Assembly: GCF_023502425.1 (NCBI RefSeq)
Contig: NZ_JAMFMA010000001.1
Location: 1,116,001 to 1,180,000 of the forward strand
DNA: 64,000 bases
Source of the DNA: Flagellimonas spongiicola
GTDB taxonomy: Bacteria > Bacteroidota > Bacteroidia > Flavobacteriales > Flavobacteriaceae
Direction: 5' to 3'
The notes under the pieces were generated by a model. The model saw only the letters and a program-made list of their open reading frames with translations. It was not told the origin of the DNA and ran no database searches. This document shows, in pieces, positions 55,440 to 62,896 of this stretch; positions within the stretch are counted from its first letter, which is position 1; each line of letters starts with the position of its first letter. A program made the position numbers and the translations under genes.

Positions 55440-56225
55440 TTAATTTGAACTAAAGTAACCTTTCATGATTCCACGCTGGGAATCCCTTATAAACTGAAGA
55501 ATTTCGTCACGTTCAGGAGTTGCTACCATTTCGGCTTCTATTATGGAAGCTGCCTGAGTGTTGTTGTAATTCTTTTGGTATAAAATCCTATATACATTCT
55601 GTATTTCACGAATTTTTTCTGAAGTAAAACCACGCCTTCTAAGCCCAATGGAGTTGATGCCAACGTACGACAGGGGTTCACGTGCTGCTTTTACATATGG
55701 AGGTACATCTTTACGAACCAAAGAACCCCCTGTAACAAATGCATGATTGCCAATGGAAACAAATTGATGGACAGCTACCATACCTGCCAATACCACATTG
55801 GTGCCAATAGTCACGTGTCCTGCGAGCGTTGAGTTATTGCTGAAAATGCAATTATCCCCTATAAAACAGTCGTGGGCCACGTGGCAATATGCCATGATCA
55901 AACAATTGTTCCCAATAACCGTTTTCATTCGGTCAGAAGTTCCTTTATTTATTGTTGCACACTCCCTGATGGTTGTATTATCTCCAATATGAACGGTAGT
56001 TTCTTCTCCTTGATATTTTAAATCTTGAGGAGTTGCTGAAATCACCGACCCTGGAAAAATATTACAGTTCTTACCAATACGAGCACCTTCCATAATTGTA
56101 ACGTTGGAACCAATCCAGGTTCCTTCTCCAATTGTTACATTATTATGGATAGTTGAGAAGGGTTCAATCACCACATTCTTGGCAATTTTTGCACCCGGGT
56201 GGACATAAGCCAAAGGTTGATTCAT
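55440..56225 (-). CDS. lpxA: UDP-N-acetylglucosamine acyltransferase LpxA
   Basis: A 261-residue trimeric beta-helix enzyme for the first step of lipid A synthesis. YVHPGAKIAKNVVIEPFSTI begins the hexapeptide repeats; MAYCHVAHDCFIGDNC carries the catalytic His; VSIGNHAFVTGGSLVRKDVPPYV and RRRGFTSEKIREIQNVYRIL are the family C-terminal segments. It lies 6 bases after the lpxC-fabZ stop. Confidence 0.96.
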   Translation of the reverse strand: MNQPLAYVHPGAKIAKNVVIEPFSTIHNNVTIGEGTWIGSNVTIMEGARIGKNCNIFPGSVISATPQDLKYQGEETTVHIGDNTTIRECATINKGTSDRMKTVIGNNCLIMAYCHVAHDCFIGDNCIFSNNSTLAGHVTIGTNVVLAGMVAVHQFVSIGNHAFVTGGSLVRKDVPPYVKAAREPLSYVGINSIGLRRRGFTSEKIREIQNVYRILYQKNYNNTQAASIIEAEMVATPERDEILQFIRDSQRGIMKGYFSSN

Positions 56226-56231
56226 CTAGTG

Positions 56232-57638
56232 CTAGTTGTTTTTTGTTTTGACGATTTGAGCCATCAGTTCTGCCTCAGAAGCTAATTTTCCGTTGGCATA
56301 GGCATAGGCTTGCATATGGCAAATTCCTCTCCGAATAGGTGAGATCAAGTCACATTTAAATATTAAAGTATCCCCAGGGGAAACCTGTTGTTTGAATTTC
56401 ACATTATCCATTTTCATGAAAAATGTGAGGTAGTTCTCTGGATCGGGCACGGTACTTAAAACCAAAATCCCTCCAGTTTGAGCCATAGCTTCTACCTGAA
56501 GAACACCAGGCATTACTGGAGCTCCCGGAAAATGTCCAACAAAGAAGGGTTCATTCATAGTTACATTCTTGACCCCTACTACATGTGTTTCTGAAAGTTC
56601 CAAAATCTTATCTACCAATAAAAAAGGAGGTCTATGTGGTAATATATCCATGATTTGGGTTACATCCATCAATGGAGGTTGATTCAAATCATAATTTGGC
56701 ACCTTGTTCCGCTTTTCTATTTTAATGATCTTGGATAGTTTTTTTGCAAACTGCGTATTTACGTAGTGCCCAGGTTTATTTGCAATTACCTTTCCTCGTA
56801 TACGCGTACCAGCTAGCGCCAAATCCCCAACAACATCCAACAACTTGTGTCTTGCCGCTTCATTCGGATAATGCAAAGTCAAATTGTCTAAAATACCATT
56901 GGGTTTAACCGACAATTTTTCTTTTTTGAAGGCCTTTTCCAATTTTTTCATTGTGGGTTCGGAGATTTCCTTGTCCACGTAGACTATGGCATTGTTCAAA
57001 TCACCTCCCTTGATCAAACCGTGTTCCAATAGCATCTCCAATTCATGAAGAAAACTAAAGGTACGTGCATCAGCAATCTCGGATTTGAAGTTGCTCATAT
57101 GGTCAAGTGTGGCATTTTGTGTGCCAAGGACCTTTGTACCAAAATCAACCATCGTTGTAATCTGATATTCTTCAGAAGGAATTACGGTAATCTCGCTACC
57201 GGTGGCTTCATCCTTATAAGAAATGACATCCTTGACTATATACTCCTCGCGGTCTTGTTCTTGATCCACAATTCCAGCATTCTCCAAGGCTTCTACAAAG
57301 AACTTGGAAGAACCGTCCATAATTGGAGGCTCTGGGGCATCCAATTCTATGAGAACATTATCAATGTCCAATCCCACAAGTGCTGCAAGTACATGTTCCG
57401 AAGTTTGGATTTTAACTCCATTCTTTTCAAGATTTGTACCGCGCTGGGTATTCACCACATAGTTGGCATCCGCCTCTATTATGGGTTCTCCTTCTAAATC
57501 TACTCTCTTAAATGCAAAACCGTGGTTTTCTTTGGCAGGAACGAAAGTCATGGTAACGTTCTCACCAGTATGCAACCCTACTCCTTTTAGAGTTACTTTA
57601 TTTTGGATAGTGCGCTGTTTAACGCTAGTTGTGCTCAC
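56232..57638 (-). CDS. lpxC/fabZ: LpxC-FabZ fusion: UDP-3-O-acyl-GlcNAc deacetylase / 3-hydroxyacyl-ACP dehydratase
   Basis: A 468-residue fusion typical of Bacteroidota. The LpxC part (1-310): GVGLHTGENVTMTF, SEHVLAALVGLDIDNVLIEL (zinc His), FSFLHELEMLLEHGLIKG, and HYPNEAARHKLLDVVGDL (HKxxD zinc/catalytic motif). The FabZ part (about 320-468): ILPHRPPFLLVDKIL and FFVGHFPGAPVMPGVLQVEAMAQ with the His/Glu pair. It ties commitment to lipid A to the acyl chain supply. Its ATG overlaps the lpxD stop by 14 bases. Confidence 0.97.
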   Translation of the reverse strand: MSTTSVKQRTIQNKVTLKGVGLHTGENVTMTFVPAKENHGFAFKRVDLEGEPIIEADANYVVNTQRGTNLEKNGVKIQTSEHVLAALVGLDIDNVLIELDAPEPPIMDGSSKFFVEALENAGIVDQEQDREEYIVKDVISYKDEATGSEITVIPSEEYQITTMVDFGTKVLGTQNATLDHMSNFKSEIADARTFSFLHELEMLLEHGLIKGGDLNNAIVYVDKEISEPTMKKLEKAFKKEKLSVKPNGILDNLTLHYPNEAARHKLLDVVGDLALAGTRIRGKVIANKPGHYVNTQFAKKLSKIIKIEKRNKVPNYDLNQPPLMDVTQIMDILPHRPPFLLVDKILELSETHVVGVKNVTMNEPFFVGHFPGAPVMPGVLQVEAMAQTGGILVLSTVPDPENYLTFFMKMDNVKFKQQVSPGDTLIFKCDLISPIRRGICHMQAYAYANGKLASEAELMAQIVKTKNN

Positions 57639-58656
57639 TGTCTATCTTTTTTTCTAAATTGGAAATTTGATTTACCAACTTGGGTAAATTTTTAAAGTGT
57701 ACGTAAGATTTATTGTAATCACCATAATTCAATGCTGGTGAACCTTGAAGCACTTCATCATCTTTTACATTGCGGCCTATTCCAGATTGCGCTTGAATTT
57801 TTACGCGATCTCCGATTGTAATATGTCCTACAATTCCGACCTGCCCTCCTATCAAACAATTTTTGCCAATTTTGGTAGACCCTGCCACACCAGTTTGAGC
57901 TGCAATAGCAGTATGCTCACCGATTTCTACGTTATGCGCAATCTGAATTTGATTATCCAGTTTTACACCTCTACGCAAAATTGTTGAGCCCAAGGTGGCG
58001 CGATCTATCGTGGTACCAGCACCTACATCCACATTATCCTCAAGAATTACATTTCCGGTTTGAGGTACTTTACTGTATTCACCATTTGAATTGGGTGTGA
58101 ACCCAAAGCCATCAGCACCAATAATAGCTCCACTATGGATAACGCAGTTATTACCGATAATGGATTCAGAATATATTTTAGCTCCGGCGAATACCATAAC
58201 ATTATCCCCAATAGCCACATTATCACCGATATAAACATTAGGATAGATTTTTACATTCTTCCCAATATTGACGTTGTCACCTAAATATGAAAATGCGCCA
58301 AAGTAAAAACCTTCAGCATAATTTGCACTTTCAGAAATGTATGATGGATTTTCAATTCCTATTTTGTTGTTTTTCACTTGATTGTAATACTCCAACAACT
58401 TTGAAAAGGACTTATAAGCGTCATCCACTTTAATTAATGTCGTAGAGATATCCTGTTCTGGGATGAAATCTTTATTGACAATAGTAATTGAGGCTTTAGT
58501 GGAATAGATGTAAGAAGTGTACTTGGGGTTAGCCAAAAATGTTAACGAACCCTTTTCACCCTCTTCAATTTTTGATAATTTATGTACCGCAATCTGAGGA
58601 TTTCCCTCAACTTCTCCCTCTAAAATTCCGGCAATTTGGGTGGCTGTAAATTTCAT
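57625..58656 (-). CDS. lpxD: UDP-3-O-(3-hydroxyacyl)glucosamine N-acyltransferase LpxD
   Basis: A 343-residue LpxD. The N-terminal domain (1-105, TATQIAGILEGEVEGNPQI) is followed by beta-helix repeats and KLDNQIQIAHNVEIGEHTA with the catalytic His; GVAGSTKIGKNCLIGGQVG is the lipid-binding region. The C-terminal helix is complete. First gene of the lipid A block. TACTTTTG lies on the minus strand 6 bases before the ATG (58662-58669), so a nearly leaderless transcript is possible. Confidence 0.95.
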   Translation of the reverse strand: MKFTATQIAGILEGEVEGNPQIAVHKLSKIEEGEKGSLTFLANPKYTSYIYSTKASITIVNKDFIPEQDISTTLIKVDDAYKSFSKLLEYYNQVKNNKIGIENPSYISESANYAEGFYFGAFSYLGDNVNIGKNVKIYPNVYIGDNVAIGDNVMVFAGAKIYSESIIGNNCVIHSGAIIGADGFGFTPNSNGEYSKVPQTGNVILEDNVDVGAGTTIDRATLGSTILRRGVKLDNQIQIAHNVEIGEHTAIAAQTGVAGSTKIGKNCLIGGQVGIVGHITIGDRVKIQAQSGIGRNVKDDEVLQGSPALNYGDYNKSYVHFKNLPKLVNQISNLEKKIDSEHN

Positions 58657-58679
58657 TTCTGCAAAAGTAACAAAATTTG

Positions 58680-59906
58680 TTAAACAGCTTCTTTAGGGTA
58701 GCAGCAGTAATATTTGGTCACCGTCTTGGACAACGCCTTTAAATTAAGTTGGTCTGATTCCTTTAAAACATCGGTGACTTTACCATTCTGTTTCAGTATG
58801 CGGATTGCTTGATGATCTTGACTGTATGCCTTGTTTGAAATTTCACCTGTGAATACAAAATAAGGTATATCTTGAGCATTTATGTGAGTCTTTGCAATAA
58901 TCGCACTTACAATTGCTTCCATCCTATCCTCTGCAATTGGTTTCTTTTTGATTTTAACCTGAAGTAAATTCCTATTCAAAAGCATTGCACACAACTTGGA
59001 CAATACAGTATCTGAATGGTTCTGCCACGATTTGATCGCTCCTATTATATCAACATCATCCAGTAGTGCGAATTTCTCCAAGGTTCCTTGATCAAAAACG
59101 TTGGACTGGATCCCCTTCAGAAAGAAAATAAATGAGCTACTGCCCTCCAACTCCACGCCCTTATTCACAAGTTCACGGGCTCTTGTCATTATTCGTATCA
59201 ACATTTGCTCTGCGCATAACCCGGTTTTATGTAAGTACACCTGCCAGTACATAAATCTTCGGGCCATCAGAAATTTTTCCACTGCATAAATCCCTTTTTC
59301 TTCTACAACCAAGTTGCCATCAACAACATTCAGCATGGAAATTAAGCGCTCTGAATTAATATTCCCTTCTGTTACCCCAGAGTAAAAACTATCACGTTTA
59401 AGGTAATCCAATCGGTCCATATCCAATTGACTGGATACCAATTGATTCATAAAAGGTCTTGGATATTCTCCTTTGAAAATTGCTATGGCCGTGGTTATTT
59501 GGCCTTGAAATTCATGATTTAAACTATTCATAAATTCAAGGGACAAACGCTCATGACTCCATCCACTAACCACGAAACCCTCCAATGCATGTGAAAATGG
59601 ACCATGTCCAATATCATGCAGTAATATGGCGCAGAGCAGACCGGTTTCCTCTTCCTCGTTGATTTCTACACCCTTCACTCTTAGGGTGTTAATGGCCCTG
59701 GTCATAAGGTGCATGCTACCTAAAGCATGATGAAATCTCGTATGATGGGCACCGGGATATACAAGGTAGGACATTCCCATTTGTGAAATTCTCCTCAAAC
59801 GTTGAAAATAGGGATGCCCTATTAGCTTAAAAATAAGTTCGTTTGGAGTTCCAATAAAACCGTAAATTGGATCGTTAAATACTTTGAGCTTATTGGTCTG
59901 TACCAA
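58680..59906 (-). CDS. HD-domain phosphohydrolase (SAMHD1/dGTPase-like)
   Basis: A 408-residue HD hydrolase: LKVFNDPIYGFI, YPGAHHTRFHHALGSMHLM (metal His), LLHDIGHGPFSHALE (HD pair), LDMDRLDYLKRDSFYSGV (final Asp). I chose TTG 59904-59906, because it matches the expected N-terminus (VQTNKLKVFNDP) and lies downstream of a TAnnTTTG box; a GTG at 59939 would give 11 more residues but would precede the inferred transcription start. It is divergent from porX. Hydrolysis of a nucleotide triphosphate is likely, substrate unproven. Confidence 0.85.
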   Translation of the reverse strand: MVQTNKLKVFNDPIYGFIGTPNELIFKLIGHPYFQRLRRISQMGMSYLVYPGAHHTRFHHALGSMHLMTRAINTLRVKGVEINEEEETGLLCAILLHDIGHGPFSHALEGFVVSGWSHERLSLEFMNSLNHEFQGQITTAIAIFKGEYPRPFMNQLVSSQLDMDRLDYLKRDSFYSGVTEGNINSERLISMLNVVDGNLVVEEKGIYAVEKFLMARRFMYWQVYLHKTGLCAEQMLIRIMTRARELVNKGVELEGSSSFIFFLKGIQSNVFDQGTLEKFALLDDVDIIGAIKSWQNHSDTVLSKLCAMLLNRNLLQVKIKKKPIAEDRMEAIVSAIIAKTHINAQDIPYFVFTGEISNKAYSQDHQAIRILKQNGKVTDVLKESDQLNLKALSKTVTKYYCCYPKEAV

Positions 59907-59926
59907 GGGCTTTGTGTTTAATTCCG

Positions 59927-59958
59927 CAAAGATAACCACTATATGAACAAGATCACAA
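59927..59958 (-). promoter_or_regulatory. Promoter for the HD hydrolase gene
   Basis: Minus strand: TTG (59956-59958), 21-base spacer, TATCTTTG (59927-59934), a perfect TAnnTTTG box. It overlaps the first codons of porX, so firing in one direction may affect the other. Confidence 0.5.
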
Positions 59959-61487
59959 TTCTGTGGGTCGATGATGAAATCGACCTATTAAAACCCCATA
60001 TTCTTTTTCTTGAGAAAAAAGGTTACAAAGTGGTGACCAGTCAAAGCGGGCAAGATGCCTTAGAGGAAATACGCAGTACTTTTTTTGATATTGTTTTCTT
60101 GGATGAGAACATGCCCGGTATTTCTGGACTGGAAACTTTGAACGAACTTAAAAAATATGACGCTTCCATCCCTGTGGTAATGATTACCAAAAGTGAAGAA
60201 GAATATATAATGGATGAGGCCATTGGTTCAAAAATTGCAGATTACCTTATTAAACCTGTAAATCCGAACCAGATTCTTCTATCACTTAAAAAGAGTTTGG
60301 ACAATTCCAGATTGGTGTCAGAAAAAACCACTGCCAATTATCAGCAGGAATTCAGAAAAATTGCAATGGATCTTTCGATGGTGAATAGCTGTGAGGAATG
60401 GACCGAGTTATACAAAAAACTTATCTACTGGGAATTGCAACTGGAAGAAATTGAGGATTCCGGAATGTTCGAAATATTGGAATCCCAGAAGGTGGAGGCC
60501 AATGCCCAATTCAGCAAGTTCGTTGACAAAAATTATCAAGATTGGTTTTCTGACGGAAACGGTCCAATTATGTCTCACACCTTGTTTCGAAATAAAGTGC
60601 AACCTGAACTCGAGGGCAACAAAACGCTCTTAGTTGTAATTGACAATTTAAGGTACGACCAATGGTTGGCCTTTGAGGAAACTTTGGCCGTTCACTACAA
60701 GAAGAAGCTGGAAAGTTCCTATTACAGTATCTTGCCTACGGCAACCCAATATGCCCGAAATGCCATCTTCTCAGGATTAATGCCAGCTGATATGGAGAAA
60801 CGCCATCCTGATTGGTGGAAGAATGACACCGATGAAGGCGGCAAAAACCTTTATGAAGCTGAATTTTTAGGCGCTCAGCTTAAAAGACTGGGGCTGGATA
60901 TTAAATGGGACTATCATAAAATAAGTAATCTACGACAGGGCAAGCAACTGGCACAGAACTTCAAATCTCAAAAGAACAATGACCTCACCGTGGTAGTATA
61001 CAACTTTGTTGACATGTTATCGCATTCCAAAACAGAAATGGAGGTCATAAAAGAACTGGCTGCAAATGATAAGGCATATCGCTCGCTTACATTGAGTTGG
61101 TTTAAGAATTCCCCCCTTCTGGATATAATCCAAAGTGCGCAATCATTGGGAATGAAGTTGATTTTAACCACGGACCATGGCACCATTAATGTGAAACAAC
61201 CTTCAAAGGTTATTGGTGATAGGGATACTAGCTTAAACTTGAGATATAAAACAGGAAGAAGCCTTACTTATAATGATAAAGAAGTTTTGGCAACTAAGAA
61301 TCCACAAAGCATTCATTTACCAAATATCAACTTAAGTAGCTGCTTTATTTTTGCAAAAAATGATATGTTTTTCGCTTACCCTAACAATTACAATCATTAC
61401 GTCAGTTATTATCGAAATACTTATCAACACGGAGGGCTTTCTTTAGAAGAAATGATTGTACCTTTTGTAGTTTTGGAGCCTAAATGA
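59943..61487 (+). CDS. porX: PorX-type response regulator with PglZ-like phosphodiesterase domain
   Basis: A 514-residue response regulator. The receiver domain (1-120) has ILWVDDEIDLLKPH, VFLDENMPGISGLE (phosphoacceptor Asp about 54) and DYLIKPVNPNQI. A helical linker follows (130-205), then an alkaline-phosphatase-superfamily PglZ domain (about 215-514): VVIDNLRYDQW, ILPTATQYARNAIFSGL, LILTTDHGTINVKQPS, and a final YQHGGLSLEEMIVP. This architecture is that of PorX, which controls type IX secretion genes. No PorY kinase or por genes are adjacent. Confidence 0.93.
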   Translation: MNKITILWVDDEIDLLKPHILFLEKKGYKVVTSQSGQDALEEIRSTFFDIVFLDENMPGISGLETLNELKKYDASIPVVMITKSEEEYIMDEAIGSKIADYLIKPVNPNQILLSLKKSLDNSRLVSEKTTANYQQEFRKIAMDLSMVNSCEEWTELYKKLIYWELQLEEIEDSGMFEILESQKVEANAQFSKFVDKNYQDWFSDGNGPIMSHTLFRNKVQPELEGNKTLLVVIDNLRYDQWLAFEETLAVHYKKKLESSYYSILPTATQYARNAIFSGLMPADMEKRHPDWWKNDTDEGGKNLYEAEFLGAQLKRLGLDIKWDYHKISNLRQGKQLAQNFKSQKNNDLTVVVYNFVDMLSHSKTEMEVIKELAANDKAYRSLTLSWFKNSPLLDIIQSAQSLGMKLILTTDHGTINVKQPSKVIGDRDTSLNLRYKTGRSLTYNDKEVLATKNPQSIHLPNINLSSCFIFAKNDMFFAYPNNYNHYVSYYRNTYQHGGLSLEEMIVPFVVLEPK

Positions 61488-61493
61488 TTTACG

Positions 61494-61910
61494 TTGAAAA
61501 AGGAGTTCCAACTTTCAGAAATTGATACCATTGCGCGGCAACTTGTAAAAGATTTACCATCGAAGTCCATCTGCTTTTATGGTGAAATGGGTGCTGGCAA
61601 GACTACTTTGATCAAAGCATTGGTAAAACAGCTAAATGGTATTGATGAAGCCAATAGCCCAACCTTTGGACTTGTGAATGAATATCATGATACTTCTGAA
61701 AATTTGTTGGGGTATCACTTTGATTTTTACCGACTTGAAAGCGAGGAAGAAGCTTTAGACTTGGGGCTCGAGGATTATCTGAATTCAAATGCTTGGTTAT
61801 TTATGGAATGGCCAGAGAAAGTTTCATCGCTATTACCTACCGATTCAGTATCCATTTACTTACACTTTATCGATGAAAACACTCGTTCAATCGAGTATAG
61901 TCTTGATTGA
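61494..61910 (+). CDS. tsaE: tRNA threonylcarbamoyladenosine biosynthesis ATPase TsaE
   Basis: A 138-residue P-loop ATPase. Walker A is FYGEMGAGKTTLIKAL (about 28-43); NSPTFGLVNEY and YHFDFYRLESEEEALDLGLEDYL follow, then LFMEWPEKV. It drives t6A formation on tRNA with TsaB/TsaD. The only plausible start is TTG 61494, 7 bases after the porX stop; no ATG lies in frame until after residue 25. Likely cotranscribed with porX. Confidence 0.93.
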   Translation: MKKEFQLSEIDTIARQLVKDLPSKSICFYGEMGAGKTTLIKALVKQLNGIDEANSPTFGLVNEYHDTSENLLGYHFDFYRLESEEEALDLGLEDYLNSNAWLFMEWPEKVSSLLPTDSVSIYLHFIDENTRSIEYSLD

Positions 61911-62009
61911 GCACTTTAACTTCTATCTTTTTTACACTTTTCGATAAACGGCATTATTGTCGATTAAAAGAAGTGTTTTTTAGATTAAATGCAATTTTTA
62001 TCGATGAAA
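61866..62009. repeat. 13-bp direct repeat and related TCGAT sites upstream of the secreted micropeptide
   Basis: TTTATCGATGAAA occurs exactly twice, at 61866-61878 (end of tsaE) and 61997-62009. Further TCGAT cores lie at 61941 and 61960. All are within 150 bases upstream of the promoter at 62014. Possible operator cluster. Confidence 0.4.
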
Positions 62010-62013
62010 TGCA

Positions 62014-62042
62014 TTGTGGGTAAGGAAATTTTCCTACATTTG
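62014..62042 (+). promoter_or_regulatory. Promoter of the secreted micropeptide gene
   Basis: TTG (62014-62016), 18-base spacer, TACATTTG (62035-62042): close to the Bacteroidota consensus. Transcription should start near 62047, about 38 bases before the ATG at 62085. The 402 bases between tsaE and the next long gene hold this promoter, the micropeptide gene, its terminator and the upstream repeats. Confidence 0.75.
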
Positions 62043-62084
62043 TTATTGAAATGAATTCATTTATTAACCAAAAACTCTTTTACG

Positions 62085-62222
62085 ATGAACACTAAAAGAT
62101 TATTTTTTGGAATGTTGGCTATTGCTTTCTTGGCGATGACTGCTATGTCTGCTGACGTTGTTACTCTTGAAGAAGATCAAACAACAAATATTGACAAAAG
62201 CAAGTTGAAAAGAGAACATTAG
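62085..62222 (+). CDS. Secreted micropeptide (45 aa)
   Basis: ATG 62085, stop TAG 62220-62222. Residues 1-23 are a clear signal peptide (basic NTKRLF, hydrophobic FGMLAIAFLAMTAM, cleavage SA-D). The predicted mature peptide is about 22 residues, acidic then basic (DVVTLEEDQ, DKSKLKRE). It has its own promoter and a strong terminator, so it is probably a real, well-expressed monocistronic gene. I know similar short exported proteins in flavobacteria, but no function. Confidence 0.72.
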   Translation: MNTKRLFFGMLAIAFLAMTAMSADVVTLEEDQTTNIDKSKLKREH

Positions 62223-62244
62223 TCAGATTTACTGAATTAATTTA

Positions 62245-62273
62245 AAAGCTCTTTCTAGGAAAGGGCTTTTTTT
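62245..62273 (+). terminator. Terminator of the secreted micropeptide gene
   Basis: An 11-bp stem with one G-T pair (62245-62255 with 62259-62269), a 3-base loop and a run of seven T from 62267. It begins 23 bases after the micropeptide stop. Confidence 0.85.
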
Positions 62274-62312
62274 ATTGCAATAATTTCATGGTTTTGCAGT
62301 TATGCTTATATC

Positions 62313-62855
62313 ATGAAGGAAAGAAGTACGATTAGGAATAAGCTTATTTTTGAAGGATTATTGGCATTGATAATAGCATTTACGCCAATAATTTTTTACT
62401 CCCACAAATACTTCTCGGATGGTCAACAAGAGCTTGACTTTATTCTCTTTACTGTAACAGCAAATGGATTTGTTGATGCAGTCACTGCCTATTGGTATTA
62501 TCTTATCAAGATTGTTCCTTTAGTATTACTCGTAATTTGGTTTGTCACCTGTAAAAATTGGTGGTATTATGCAATTCTAATTCCCATATCCATGTATAGT
62601 TTTCAACTATACTCCTCCATATGGGGTACTGCTCACAAGGTAGATGAAAATGAAGTGTTGTATGTCGTTGCTGTTTCCATGGTAGTCATACCAGTGGTTT
62701 ATTTCGTAAGGGTAAAATTGGTGGACAAGCATGTTCATGGAATTGATTTGGACGCTATGGATACCGAACTTCAAATTTTGAAAGAAAAAGAAGAGCTTAG
62801 AAAGGAACGGGAGAAACTGGAACAACGACAACACACCCTTTCAAAAAAAATGTAA
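62313..62855 (+). CDS. Four-helix membrane protein with C-terminal coiled coil, unknown function
   Basis: A 180-residue protein with about four membrane helices (residues 10-28, 38-55, 60-80 and 112-130; for example IVPLVLLVIWFVTC) and a highly charged C-terminal coiled coil (LQILKEKEELRKEREKLEQ, about 153-172). It lies 41 bases before the alanine dehydrogenase gene on the same strand and may share its transcript. No recognised family. Confidence 0.65.
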   Translation: MKERSTIRNKLIFEGLLALIIAFTPIIFYSHKYFSDGQQELDFILFTVTANGFVDAVTAYWYYLIKIVPLVLLVIWFVTCKNWWYYAILIPISMYSFQLYSSIWGTAHKVDENEVLYVVAVSMVVIPVVYFVRVKLVDKHVHGIDLDAMDTELQILKEKEELRKEREKLEQRQHTLSKKM

Positions 62856-62896
62856 ATTTGCGCTAGGCCTTAGAGCCACAGCCAGATTTACATTCT

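Noticed and set aside
58680-59939. GTG start of the HD hydrolase at 59939
   Set aside because: It lies upstream of the inferred transcription start and only 3 bases from the divergent porX start; TTG 59906 fits the family N-terminus better. Not fully excluded.
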